From: an uncultured Ectothiorhodospiraceae bacterium | GTDB taxonomy: Bacteria; Pseudomonadota; Gammaproteobacteria; UBA9214 | Assembly (NCBI GenBank): GCA_947258845.1 | Contig: CAMYJZ010000007.1 | Coordinates: 1-53,459 of the forward strand | Direction of reading: 5' to 3' | Length of the DNA stretch: 53,459 nt | The notes under the pieces: model-generated | What the model was told of the DNA's origin: nothing | Seen by the model: the letters and a program-made list of their open reading frames with translations, nothing else | Databases searched by the model: none | Part shown: in pieces, positions 45,579 to 53,459 of the stretch | Layout: the number at the start of each line of letters is the position of its first letter | Numbering within the stretch: the stretch's first letter is position 1 | Position numbers and translations under genes: made by a program

Positions 45579-46982
45579 TCAGCTTTCCCGGTTCGCGAGC
45601 CGCGTGCGGACCGAATCCATGGCCGCCCGCACCTGTGCGGGTGCCGTGCCGCCGGGGTGATTGCGTGCCGCCAGCGAGCCTTCCAGGGTGAGTACCTCGA
45701 ATACGTCGGCGTCGATGGAGCTGGAAAAGTCCTGCAGTTCCTCCAGCGTCAAGGCGGCCAGGTCCTTGTCGTTCTCGATCCCGTAACGGACCGCGCGGCC
45801 GACGATTTCATGGGCGTCGCGGAAGGGGGTACCCTTGCGTACCAGGTAGTCTGCAAGGTCGGTTGCGGTGGAGAAGCCCTGGTGCGCCGCGCGAGCCATC
45901 TGCTCCCGGTTCACCTCCAGCGCGGGCATCATGTCGGCGAATACCCGCAGCGAGCCCTTGAGGGTGTCGACGCTGTCGAACAGCGGCTCCTTGTCCTCCT
46001 GGTTGTCCTTGTTATAGGCCAGTGGCTGGCCCTTCATCAGCATCAGCAGGCTCACCAGGTTGCCGGTCACCCGTCCGCTTTTGCCGCGTACCAGCTCGGG
46101 GACATCCGGGTTTTTCTTCTGCGGCATGATGCTGGAGCCGGTGCAGAAGCGGTCCGGTAGTTCAATAAAGTTGAACTGTGCCGATGACCAGAGTATCAGC
46201 TCCTCCGAGAACCGTGACAGATGCATCATCACCAGCGCCGCCGCACTGCAGAATTCGATTACGAAATCCCGGTCACTGACCGCATCCAGCGAGTTGGCAG
46301 CCGGGGCGTCGAAGCCCAGCAGCCGGGCCGTGTAGACGCGGTCGATGGGAAAGCTGGTGCCGGCCAGGGCGGCCGCGCCCAGCGGCATGACATTGACCCG
46401 CCGCCGGCAATCAAGCAGGCGCAGGTAGTCGCGCTCCAGCATCTCGATCCAGGCCAGCATGTGGTGACCGAGACTGACCGGCATGGCCACCTGCAGGTGG
46501 GTGAACCCGGGCATGATGGTGTCGGCCTCGCGTTCGGCGAGCTCCAGCAGGGCGGCCTGCAGGCGGCCCAGTTCGGCGCACAGGATATCGATCTCGTCGC
46601 GCAGGTACAGGCGCAGATCGGTCGCGACCTGGTCGTTGCGCGAGCGACCGGTATGGAGCTTCTTGCCGGTATCGCCGATACGCTCGATCAGGCGCGCCTC
46701 GATGTTCATGTGGATGTCTTCGAGAGCGACCGACCAGGCGAAATCACCGCGCTCGATGTCCGCGCGGATGTCCTCCAGGCCGTCCACAATCCGCTTGCAT
46801 TCGGGCTCGCGGATGATCCCGACATGTGCCAGCATGCGGGCATGGGCAATGGAACCGGCGATGTCATGACGGTAAAGCCGGTGATCGAATCCAATCGAGG
46901 CGGTAAAGGCCTCGACGAAGGCATCGGTCGACTCGGTAAACCGGCCGCCCCAGGGCTTTTCCTTGGCGTTATCGTCCGACAT
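45579..46982 (-). CDS. argH: Argininosuccinate lyase
   Basis: This 467-residue protein of the fumarase/aspartase superfamily forms arginine and fumarate from argininosuccinate. It has the signature [20 protein letters not shown] with the catalytic Ser loop, and [20 protein letters not shown]. It starts [20 protein letters not shown]. It is divergent from algZ (117 bp), exactly as in Pseudomonas. Confidence 0.98.
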   Translation of the reverse strand: MSDDNAKEKPWGGRFTESTDAFVEAFTASIGFDHRLYRHDIAGSIAHARMLAHVGIIREPECKRIVDGLEDIRADIERGDFAWSVALEDIHMNIEARLIERIGDTGKKLHTGRSRNDQVATDLRLYLRDEIDILCAELGRLQAALLELAEREADTIMPGFTHLQVAMPVSLGHHMLAWIEMLERDYLRLLDCRRRVNVMPLGAAALAGTSFPIDRVYTARLLGFDAPAANSLDAVSDRDFVIEFCSAAALVMMHLSRFSEELILWSSAQFNFIELPDRFCTGSSIMPQKKNPDVPELVRGKSGRVTGNLVSLLMLMKGQPLAYNKDNQEDKEPLFDSVDTLKGSLRVFADMMPALEVNREQMARAAHQGFSTATDLADYLVRKGTPFRDAHEIVGRAVRYGIENDKDLAALTLEELQDFSSSIDADVFEVLTLEGSLAARNHPGGTAPAQVRAAMDSVRTRLANRES

Positions 46983-47099
46983 GCTGCTAACCCCTGACCA
47001 CGTGTCGGCGCAGTATAACCAATCCGCAGGTGCTTTGCGTTTGCCGGCGGCGGGCCGGTTCGGCTTGCGGCAGGGGCGCTCAGGGATGAAACTGCTCCC

Positions 47100-48173
47100 A
47101 TGAACAAAGCAACGGCTAACAGCGCGGGTATCGAGCAGGAGGACGGCTTCTTCCTGCCCGACTTCTGCAATGTGCGGCTGGTGTTCGCGGTGGTCATCAT
47201 GGCCGAGTTGCTGGCCTTTGTGCTGGTGCTGGTGACCCCGGGCCTGCTGGGCGACCGCTGGAGTGATCTGGGCGTGATTTCACTGTTCCTCCAGTGGATT
47301 GCACTGACCAGTGCGGCACTGCTGTGCGTGGCGCGGCCGCTGCTGTTACGGCTGGGTAACACCGCGGCGGTGCTGATCAGCTACCTGCTGGTCCTGCTGG
47401 TCACGGCCCTGCTCAGCGAGGCCGCCTTCTGGCTGATGGTGCGCAGCACCCTGCTGCCATCGTTCGACGGCGAATGGCATGGCGTCTTCGTGCTGCGCTG
47501 CCTCGGGGTCAGCGCGGTGATCACGGCCGTCATCCTGCGCTACCTGTTTGTCCAGCACCAGTGGCGCCAGCAACTGGAGGCCGAGGCCCGTGCCCGGGTG
47601 GCGGCCCTGCAGGCGCGCATTCGTCCCCATTTCCTGTTCAACAGCATGAATACCATCGCCGCCTTGACCCGCTCGGATCCTGACGGTGCCGAGGAGGCCA
47701 TCCACGACCTGGCCGACCTGTTTCGGGCCGCGCTGGACAGTGCGGATGAGCGTGCCACCCTGGACGCAGAACTCACCCTGGCGCGGCGCTACCTGAATAT
47801 CGAGGCCCTGCGCCTGGGCGAGCGCCTGGCAGTGGAGTGGGACATGGATGTGCTGCCGCTCGATGTGAACGTGCCGCCACTGATCCTGCAGCCGCTGCTG
47901 GAGAATGCCATCTATCATGGCATCGAGCCCCTGGCGGGGGGTGGCACCATCCGAATAAGCGGTGAGGCGGCCAACGGCCGCATCGAGATCCGGGTAAGCA
48001 ACCCGGTGGCCGGGAACGCCAAGTCCGGCCGCAAACAGGGGAACCGCATTGCCCAGGAGAATATTCGTCAGCGCCTGCAGCTGGCCTTCGGGGACCGGGC
48101 CGGTCTGGAGACATTGCAGCGCGAGGGGCACTACCAGGTGACGCTGCGTTTCCCCGTGGGGCAGCCGGCATGA
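47100..48173 (+). CDS. algZ: AlgZ/FimS-like sensor histidine kinase
   Basis: This is a 357-residue LytS/YehU-type kinase (His_kinase family). Four to five membrane segments lie in residues 25-150. The phospho-acceptor region is [17 protein letters not shown] with His177. The C-terminal ATP-binding part has [20 protein letters not shown] (N-box) and SNPVAGN; the canonical second G-box is weak, as known for AlgZ of Pseudomonas. It overlaps algR by 4 bp. In Pseudomonas the pair controls alginate, type IV pili and virulence; targets here are unknown. Confidence 0.92.
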   Translation: MNKATANSAGIEQEDGFFLPDFCNVRLVFAVVIMAELLAFVLVLVTPGLLGDRWSDLGVISLFLQWIALTSAALLCVARPLLLRLGNTAAVLISYLLVLLVTALLSEAAFWLMVRSTLLPSFDGEWHGVFVLRCLGVSAVITAVILRYLFVQHQWRQQLEAEARARVAALQARIRPHFLFNSMNTIAALTRSDPDGAEEAIHDLADLFRAALDSADERATLDAELTLARRYLNIEALRLGERLAVEWDMDVLPLDVNVPPLILQPLLENAIYHGIEPLAGGGTIRISGEAANGRIEIRVSNPVAGNAKSGRKQGNRIAQENIRQRLQLAFGDRAGLETLQREGHYQVTLRFPVGQPA

Positions 48174-48910
48174 GGGTGCTGGTGGTCGACGATGAGGCAC
48201 CGGCGCGGGAACGCCTGTTGCGCATGCTGGAACCCCTCGACAGCTATACGGTTTGCGGCGAGGCGGCCACCGGACAGGCGGCGCTGGCGCTGGCCGAGGA
48301 GCGTCAGCCGGATATCATGCTGATGGATATCCGCATGCCGGGCATGGACGGCATGGAGGCGGCGCGCCACTTGCTGGCGCTGGAACAGCCGCCCGCCGTC
48401 ATCTTTACCACGGCCTACAGCGATCACGCGCTGGAGGCCTTCGAGATGCATGCCGTCGATTACCTGCTCAAGCCCGTGCGCCGGGAGCGCCTGGCCGAGG
48501 CGCTGGCAAACGCCCGGCGGCTGACGCGCGTACAGGCGGCTGCCCTGGGGCAGGCCGGTGAACACGGTAATGCGCGCACCCGTATCTGTGCGCGCGTGCG
48601 CGGCAGCCTGCAGCTGATACCCGTCGAGGAGATTCGTTATTTCCAGGCGGACCAGAAATACGTAACCGTCGCAACCGCGGAGGGTCAGGTGCTGATCGAG
48701 GAAACCCTCAAGTCACTTGAGGATGAATTCCGGGAACAGTTCATCCGCGTGCACCGCAACGCCCTGGTTGCAGTGCGCTTCCTGCGCGGCCTGGGGAAGG
48801 ATGACGGTGGCCACTTCAGGGTTCGGCTGGCGGGGGTTGAAGAACAGCTGGAGATCAGCCGGCGTCATGTCGCGGACGTGCGTCAGTGCATCAAATCGCT
48901 GCAGTCCTGA
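48170..48910 (+). CDS. algR: AlgR-like LytTR response regulator
   Basis: This is a 246-residue protein. The receiver domain (1-115) has VVDDEAPARERLL, phospho-acceptor Asp53 (IMLMDIRMPGMDG) and the YLLKPVRRERL end. The LytTR DNA-binding domain (about 140-240) has QLIPVEEIRYFQADQKYVTV and FIRVHRNALVAVRFLRGL. It is coupled to algZ by ATGA. hemC follows in Pseudomonas; here a minus-strand thioredoxin gene comes between. Confidence 0.95.
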   Translation: MRVLVVDDEAPARERLLRMLEPLDSYTVCGEAATGQAALALAEERQPDIMLMDIRMPGMDGMEAARHLLALEQPPAVIFTTAYSDHALEAFEMHAVDYLLKPVRRERLAEALANARRLTRVQAAALGQAGEHGNARTRICARVRGSLQLIPVEEIRYFQADQKYVTVATAEGQVLIEETLKSLEDEFREQFIRVHRNALVAVRFLRGLGKDDGGHFRVRLAGVEEQLEISRRHVADVRQCIKSLQS

Positions 48911-48931
48911 CTGGCAGCGGACCGGTGCGGG

Positions 48932-49456
48932 CTAGTCCTGCCCAAGTCGGCAGGGTGCGCGCGCGGACAGCTGCTGCGGGTTCCTCAGGTTCAGCAGGGC
49001 CGTGTCGATGCAGCCATCCAGGTAACCGCCGAACATCTCGAGTGTATTGATGCCGATCATGCGTTGCGCGAGTTCCCTCCCATCGGCATCGACAAACAGG
49101 ATGGTGGGCGTGACAAACACCCGCAAGCCATGGGCCAGTTCTGATGCCTCCACGGACCGGCCCGAGAAATCCCTGACCTGGGAGCCGTTGTCTAGCTCCA
49201 GCTTGCGGATGATAATCTTGTCCGCGTAGTCGCCACTGAGCAGCATCGGCTCGAGGAATTCCTCTTCCAGGTCCTCGCAGTAGGGGCACTCGCTGGCGCT
49301 GAAGGCGAGCAGGATTGGCAGCCTCCCGGCACGGGCGCCCTGCCCTTCCTGCTGCAGGTCTTGTGCGACCGGCACCTGGACCTCGGCGTGCAGGGCGGCA
49401 CTGGCCAGCCACATTAACGCCCATCCGCAAACAACAGGCTTGTATAATCGTTTCAT
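48932..49456 (-). CDS. Periplasmic thioredoxin-fold protein (SoxW-like)
   Basis: This 174-residue protein is taken from MKRLYKPVVCGWALMWLASA, a signal peptide cut near ALHA-EV; upstream codons lack signal character. It has a thioredoxin fold with active site SECPYCEDLE (Cys57/Cys60) and cis-Pro in FVTPTILFVDADGREL, as in SoxW and DsbE-like reductases. It probably keeps periplasmic cysteines reduced or serves cytochrome or Sox maturation; no sox genes are in view. It interrupts the usual algR-hemC adjacency on the opposite strand. Confidence 0.88.
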   Translation of the reverse strand: MKRLYKPVVCGWALMWLASAALHAEVQVPVAQDLQQEGQGARAGRLPILLAFSASECPYCEDLEEEFLEPMLLSGDYADKIIIRKLELDNGSQVRDFSGRSVEASELAHGLRVFVTPTILFVDADGRELAQRMIGINTLEMFGGYLDGCIDTALLNLRNPQQLSARAPCRLGQD

Positions 49457-49518
49457 GAAGCGCTCGCTGTTTCGATTCGATCTCAGCCAGTTACTATTAA
49501 TCTGACACTCACACGCCC

Positions 49519-50451
49519 ATGTCAACCGAAGTCTTGCGTATCGCCACCCGTAAAAGCCCCCTGGCCCTGTGGCAAGCCGAACATGTACGCAGCCGCCTGC
49601 AGGCGGCGCACCCCGGTCTGGAGGTCGAACTGGTCACCATGAGCACCCAGGGCGATCGAGTGCTGGACAGCCCGCTGGCCAAAATAGGTGGCAAGGGCCT
49701 GTTCGTGAAAGAACTCGAGCAGGGCATGCTGCAGGGGGACGCCGATATCGCGGTGCACTCCATGAAGGATGTGCCGGTCGAGTTTCCGCCCGGCCTGGGC
49801 ATCGGGGCTATCCTGGAGCGCGAGGACCCGCGCGATGCCTTTGTCTCGAATCGCTACGCATCGGTCGAGGCCTTGCCGGACGGTGCCCGGGTCGGTACCT
49901 CCAGCCTGCGCCGTCAGTGCCAGTTGCGCGCGCGGCGCCCCGACCTGGAAATACTCGACCTGCGCGGCAACGTTGGCACCCGCCTGTCCAAGCTTGACGG
50001 CGGTGACTACGATGCCATTGTGCTGGCCTGCGCGGGCCTGAAACGCCTGGGTCTGGAGGCGCGCATCAGCATGGCGCTGGGGCCGGAGCAGAGCCTGCCG
50101 GCCATCGCCCAGGGCGTGATCGGTATCGAGTGCCGCATCGATGACACGCGTGTAAGGCAGCTGATCGCGGCGCTGGACCATCCCGATACCCGTCTGCGTA
50201 CCCTGGCCGAGCGATCCATGAATGCCACCCTGGCCGGTGGTTGCCAGGCACCGGTGGCCGGCTATTCCGAGTTGCAGGGCGACCGCATCGAGCTGCATGG
50301 CCTGGTGGGCTGGCCGGATGGCAGCGAGATCATCCGCGGATATATCAGCGGACCGGCGGTTGATGCCGAGTCCCTGGGACGGGAACTGGCGGAGGACCTG
50401 CTGGCGCGCGGGGCGCGGCCCATCCTTGAAACATTGCTCGGCGACGCATGA
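49519..50451 (+). CDS. hemC: Porphobilinogen deaminase (hydroxymethylbilane synthase)
   Basis: This 310-residue protein (E. coli 313) joins four porphobilinogen units into hydroxymethylbilane for haem and sirohaem. It starts with [17 protein letters not shown]. The catalytic Asp lies in [14 protein letters not shown], and the cofactor-binding Cys in [12 protein letters not shown]. hemD follows after 30 bp. It is divergent from the thioredoxin gene (62 bp). Confidence 0.98.
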   Translation: MSTEVLRIATRKSPLALWQAEHVRSRLQAAHPGLEVELVTMSTQGDRVLDSPLAKIGGKGLFVKELEQGMLQGDADIAVHSMKDVPVEFPPGLGIGAILEREDPRDAFVSNRYASVEALPDGARVGTSSLRRQCQLRARRPDLEILDLRGNVGTRLSKLDGGDYDAIVLACAGLKRLGLEARISMALGPEQSLPAIAQGVIGIECRIDDTRVRQLIAALDHPDTRLRTLAERSMNATLAGGCQAPVAGYSELQGDRIELHGLVGWPDGSEIIRGYISGPAVDAESLGRELAEDLLARGARPILETLLGDA

Positions 50452-50481
50452 GACACCGCGCTGCCCGGTGCCCGGCGCGGC

Positions 50482-51270
50482 ATGACGGTTGAGCCGGCAC
50501 TGCGGGGCCTGCGTGTCCTGGTGACGCGTCCCGCCGGCCAGGCGGAGCGTCTCTGTCGGTTGATCGAGGCCGCCGGTGGTACGGCCGTGCGCCTGCCGGC
50601 CATCGAGATACTCGCGCCCGCAGACATGACCCGGCTCGCGGCCGTGACCGCCGCGCTGGCCTCCTATGACCTGGCGGTGTTCGTCAGTGTCAACGCGGTC
50701 CGCAAGGGTCTGGATTACATCCTGGACCGGGGTGCATGGCCTGAAAATGTCCTCATCGCCACGGTCGGCGCCAGCTCGGCGCAGGCGCTGGAGCCCTACG
50801 GGCTGGCGGTGGACCTGGTGCCGCAACACCAGTTCAACAGCGAGGCCCTGCTGGCACTGGATGAACTGCAGGACATGTCCGGCAGGCGCGTGGTCATCTT
50901 TCGCGGCAACGGCGGCCGTGAACACCTGTTCGACACCCTGTCGGCGCGCGGCGCCGCGGTCGAGTATGCCGAGGTCTACCGGCGCGCCTGCCCCGCGGTC
51001 GATGCCGCGAGCCTGCTGCATCACTGGCAGCCGGGGGCCCTGGACGTGATCACCATCACCAGCAACGAAACTCTGCAGAACCTGTTTGACATGGCCGGCA
51101 GCGAGGGTCAGCCGCTGTTGCGCCGGCTACCGCTGGTCGTGGTCAGCGGGCGCCAGGCCCTGCTGGCAGAGCGGCTGGGATTCAGTCAGGCGGTGCGAGT
51201 GGCGGACAATGCCAGTGATGAGGCCCTGCTGGCGGCACTGCAGCGCTACAGGACCGCGCGCGACGCCTGA
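50482..51270 (+). CDS. hemD: Uroporphyrinogen-III synthase
   Basis: This 262-residue protein closes and inverts ring D of hydroxymethylbilane. The family is poorly conserved, but LRVLVTRPAGQAERLCRLIE at the N-terminus, FRGNGGREHLFDTLSARGA in the middle, YRRACP and the DVITITSNETLQNLFDMAG segment are characteristic. It directly follows hemC. No hemX or hemY follows, unlike many relatives; the next gene is convergent. Confidence 0.95.
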   Translation: MTVEPALRGLRVLVTRPAGQAERLCRLIEAAGGTAVRLPAIEILAPADMTRLAAVTAALASYDLAVFVSVNAVRKGLDYILDRGAWPENVLIATVGASSAQALEPYGLAVDLVPQHQFNSEALLALDELQDMSGRRVVIFRGNGGREHLFDTLSARGAAVEYAEVYRRACPAVDAASLLHHWQPGALDVITITSNETLQNLFDMAGSEGQPLLRRLPLVVVSGRQALLAERLGFSQAVRVADNASDEALLAALQRYRTARDA

Positions 51271-51302
51271 TGCCGTGCCGGCCCTGCCCGCGCAGTCGGG
51301 CC

Positions 51303-52322
51303 TTAATCGGCGGGCGCGGCGTATTCGAAGGAATCGGAGTAGAACTGTGCCTCGTCCATGCCGTGCCGGATGAACAGCCGGTGGCCGGCCTTCACCATCG
51401 CCGGCGGGCCGCTGGCATAGATGTCATGGTTTGCCAGGTCCGGGTAGTGGTGTACCACGCTGTCGGTGACCAGGCCGGTTTCGCCGGTCCAGTTGTCCCC
51501 GGGTAGCGGATCCGACAGCACCGGGGTGTACTCGAAGTTGTTGTATTCCATCAGCCAGCGCAGCGGCAGTTCCTCGAGGTAGAGATCGCTCCTCGAGCGT
51601 ACCCCCCAGAACAGGTGCAGCGGGCGCTGGATCCCGGTATAGAAGGCGTGTTCCAGCATGCCCTTGAGCGGGGCGAAGCCGGTGCCGCCGCCGATCAGGA
51701 TCAGCGGGCGTTCGCTGTCCTCGCGCAGAAAGTAGGTGCCCAGCGGGCCCTCGAGGCGCAGCAGTGCCTTTTCCTTGAGGTCGTGAAACACCTGGCCGCT
51801 GAAGTGGCCACCCTCGACATAGCGTACGTGCAGTTCGATGAAGGCGTCATCGTGGGGGGCATTGGCGATGGAAAAGGCGCGCGGCGTCTGGTCCTTGAGC
51901 AGCACGTTGATGTACTGGCCGGCAAGGAACTGCAGCCGGTTGCTGCTGGGTACCTTCAGGTAGATGCGGATGACGTCATGGGCGAGTTGCTCGAGACGGT
52001 CGACCCGGCAGGGCAGTTTCTTGATCTCGATGTCCCTGACAGCATCGACCTCGCGGACCTCGATGGTCAGGTCGCAGCCCGGGTGTGCCTGGCAGAACAG
52101 CGCCTTGCCGGCGGCGGCGTCTTCAGCGCTCAGCGCGGGCGGGCGGCCGTCGGCGTAGTCCACGAAGCCGCTCAGCACCTTCCCCATGCAGGAACCGCAG
52201 GCCCCGTTGCGGCAGCCGTAGGGCAGTATAATGCCCTGGCGCAGCGCGGCATCGAGCACCGCTTCATGTGCCTCGACGGTGAACTGGTTACCGCTGGACT
52301 GGACTTTGACTTGATATGACAT
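51303..52322 (-). CDS. 2Fe-2S ferredoxin / FAD / NAD reductase (AscD-like)
   Basis: This 339-residue protein has an N-terminal plant-type ferredoxin domain (cluster ligands Cys37, Cys42, Cys45 and Cys77 in GCRNGACGSC and LFCQAHP). A FAD domain (FSIANAPHD, about 100-200) and an NAD domain (IGGGTGFAPLKGM, about 210-335) follow. It matches proteins annotated CDP-6-deoxy-3,4-glucoseen reductase, but no deoxysugar genes are nearby, so that substrate is doubtful. It more likely supplies electrons to an unidentified oxygenase or hydroxylase. It is convergent with hemD and divergent from the broken SDR gene. Confidence 0.88.
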   Translation of the reverse strand: MSYQVKVQSSGNQFTVEAHEAVLDAALRQGIILPYGCRNGACGSCMGKVLSGFVDYADGRPPALSAEDAAAGKALFCQAHPGCDLTIEVREVDAVRDIEIKKLPCRVDRLEQLAHDVIRIYLKVPSSNRLQFLAGQYINVLLKDQTPRAFSIANAPHDDAFIELHVRYVEGGHFSGQVFHDLKEKALLRLEGPLGTYFLREDSERPLILIGGGTGFAPLKGMLEHAFYTGIQRPLHLFWGVRSRSDLYLEELPLRWLMEYNNFEYTPVLSDPLPGDNWTGETGLVTDSVVHHYPDLANHDIYASGPPAMVKAGHRLFIRHGMDEAQFYSDSFEYAAPAD

Positions 52323-52387
52323 TCAATTACTTACAGCGATCCGGGCCGGATCGGCATTGTCGCTGATTTCACCCGGGAGATAAACCG

Positions 52388-53249
52388 ATGGCGTCTGTGC
52401 TAATAGTCGGCTGCGGGTATATCGGCAGGCGGGTCGCCGCCCGGCTACAGGCGCGCGGTACTGCCGTCACCGGGCTGGTGCGTTCCGCTGCAGCTGCACG
52501 CGGTCTGCACGAGCAGGCCATCCGGGTCCTGCAGGCGGACCTGGATACGGCGGGTACGCGCGCGTTCCCGGCGGACGGTTTTGCCGATATCTTCTATTTC
52601 GCCCCGCCACCCTCGCAGGGCTACCCGCATGGCGGCCTTTCTGAAGGCGCTGGACACAGGGGTGCCGCCGCGGCGCATCGTCTATATCAGCACCAGCGCC
52701 GTTTACGGTGACTGCCAGGGCCGCTGGATCACCGAGGCCGAGCCGGTCAACCCCGCCACGGCGCGCGGACAACGGCGCCTGGATGCCGAAAACCGCCTGT
52801 GTGCCTGGGCGCAAGCCCGGGGCGTTGAGTGGACCATCCTGCGGGTGCCCGGCATCTACGGCCCGGGGAAACTGCCGCTGGCGCGGCTGCGTGCCGGTAC
52901 CCCGGTGCTGCGCGAGGCGGATGCGCCCTACACCAACCGGATCCACGGCGATGACCTCGCCGCGATCTGCGTCGCGGCCATGGACAGCCCGCAGGCCAAT
53001 ACCGTGTACAACGTCAGCGACGGTCATCCCAGCAACATGACAGACTACTTCTTCCGGGTGGCCGACGCCGCGAGGCTGCCGCGCCCGCCCGCGGTCGCGC
53101 GCGCCGAGGCAGAACGCGTGTTCACCCCGGGGATGCTCTCCTTCCTGCAGGACTCGCGGCGCATGGACAACGAAAAACTGCTGACGGAACTGGGCATCCA
53201 GCTGCAATATCCTGACCTGGATGCAGGACTTAAGTCATGCTTCGACTAA
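52388..53249 (+). pseudogene. SDR/NAD-dependent epimerase family gene (YeeZ-like), frameshifted
   Basis: The frame from ATG 52388 gives a normal SDR start (MASVLIVGCGYIGRRVAARL, Rossmann GxGxxG) through FADIFYFAPPPSQGY, then loses similarity near 52625. The homologous sequence continues in the +1 frame from ATG 52629 (MAAFLKALDTG, YISTSAVYGDC with the SDR Tyr, LRVPGIYGPGKLPLARL) to 53249. In family members the two parts are joined through a segment like QGxxDxRMxAFL, so a few bases (net 2 mod 3) are missing between. It may be a true mutation or a sequencing/assembly error. As read, no full-length enzyme is made. Confidence 0.85.
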
Positions 53250-53278
53250 AAAGGGGACATTCTGCTTTTTATACTGGC

Positions 53279-53401
53279 TCTTCCCCAAATCGAGTGGGTA
53301 GATTGCCGTTGTAGGGCCGAATTCATTCGGCCAACAACCTTGCCATCAGAAGGAATGCGTCTCGTCTGAATTGATGTGTTACCCACTCAATCAGGGGAAG
53401 A
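53279..53401. repeat. Nested inverted-repeat element at window end
   Basis: The left arm TCTTCCCCAAATCGAGTGGG (from 53279) and the right arm, whose reverse complement begins TCTTCCCCTGATTGAGTGGG (to 53401), agree at 19 of 22 bases. Between them is a strong hairpin, GGCCGAAT-TC-ATTCGGCC (53315-53332), extended by GTTGT/ACAAC flanks. AAGGGGACATTCTGC just upstream is of the type found near REP-associated elements. No coding sequence is seen from 53250 to the end (53459). It may be the edge of a mobile element continuing beyond the window. Confidence 0.7.
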
Positions 53402-53459
53402 TCCTTTATATTTAGTTACCCGCCTCTGTTTGCCGTTTTCACGCAAATCAGCGAATGCC

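Noticed and set aside
51286-51301. GCCCG/CGGGC hairpin as terminator between hemD and the reductase
   Set aside because: The stem is only 5 bp and there is no T-run on either side.

Overview
The window is the replication-origin region of a gammaproteobacterial chromosome, GC-rich by eye. The order yidC-yidD-rnpA-rpmH | dnaA-dnaN-recF-gyrB | plsC-gmhB-glyS-glyQ and the later argH | algZ-algR-hemC-hemD block match the arrangement known from Pseudomonas and purple-sulfur/sulfur-oxidiser relatives. Class 1B PyrD, a TusA-like protein paired with a PP-loop ATPase, and a SqrR/BigR-like regulator beside a rhodanese hint at a lineage with active sulfane-sulfur chemistry (Chromatiales-like). This is inference; no genus can be named from the sequence alone.

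Layout. 1-1781 (minus): membrane-insertion and ribosome genes (yidC truncated by the window edge). 1989-8229 (plus): dnaA, a well-formed oriC between dnaA and dnaN, dnaN, recF carrying two parS-like sites, gyrB. 8618-13554 (minus): plsC, gmhB, a MazG-like NTP pyrophosphohydrolase, a repeat element, glyS, glyQ. 13803-17326 (plus): a hypothetical protein, a second repeat element, PP-loop/TusA pair, CDF metal transporter. 17327-22598 (plus): a nitrogen-control unit, with paired NtrC sites and a sigma-54 promoter ahead of glnA, then a terminator, a repeat element, a DUF4124 protein, an NtrC palindrome and ntrB-ntrC. 22616-26586: pyrD/trmL divergent pair, a 112-bp inverted-repeat element, and arsR-rhodanese-secB-gpsA (minus). 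26777-33592 (plus): gpmI, envC, ctpA, a divergent polysaccharide deacetylase, a DJ-1 protein, a DUF389 membrane protein. 33600-37118 (minus): ubiE-RDD-ubiJ-ubiB joined by 4-bp overlaps. 37279-43877 (minus): DUF971, hslU, a broken hslV, xerC, DUF484, dapF, a repeat element, lysA, lptM. 43964-53249: esterase, PAS/degenerate-GGDEF protein, argH, algZR, a periplasmic thioredoxin, hemCD, a ferredoxin-type flavin reductase, and a frameshifted SDR gene. 53250-53459 holds nested inverted repeats typical of a small mobile element.

Points of most interest are: (1) hslV has lost about 76 bp and is out of frame although hslU is intact; (2) GmhB has both its nucleophile Asp and its motif-IV Asp replaced; (3) a family of 245-413 bp, gene-flanking, inverted-repeat elements built from CGCAGAG and CGCAAAG modules occurs four times plus one fragment; (4) the ArsR protein has two cysteines spaced as in persulfide sensors and sits by a rhodanese; (5) there are two parS-like sites in recF; (6) the glnA and ntrBC control regions are unusually readable. 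No phage, CRISPR array, tRNA or rRNA gene was seen.
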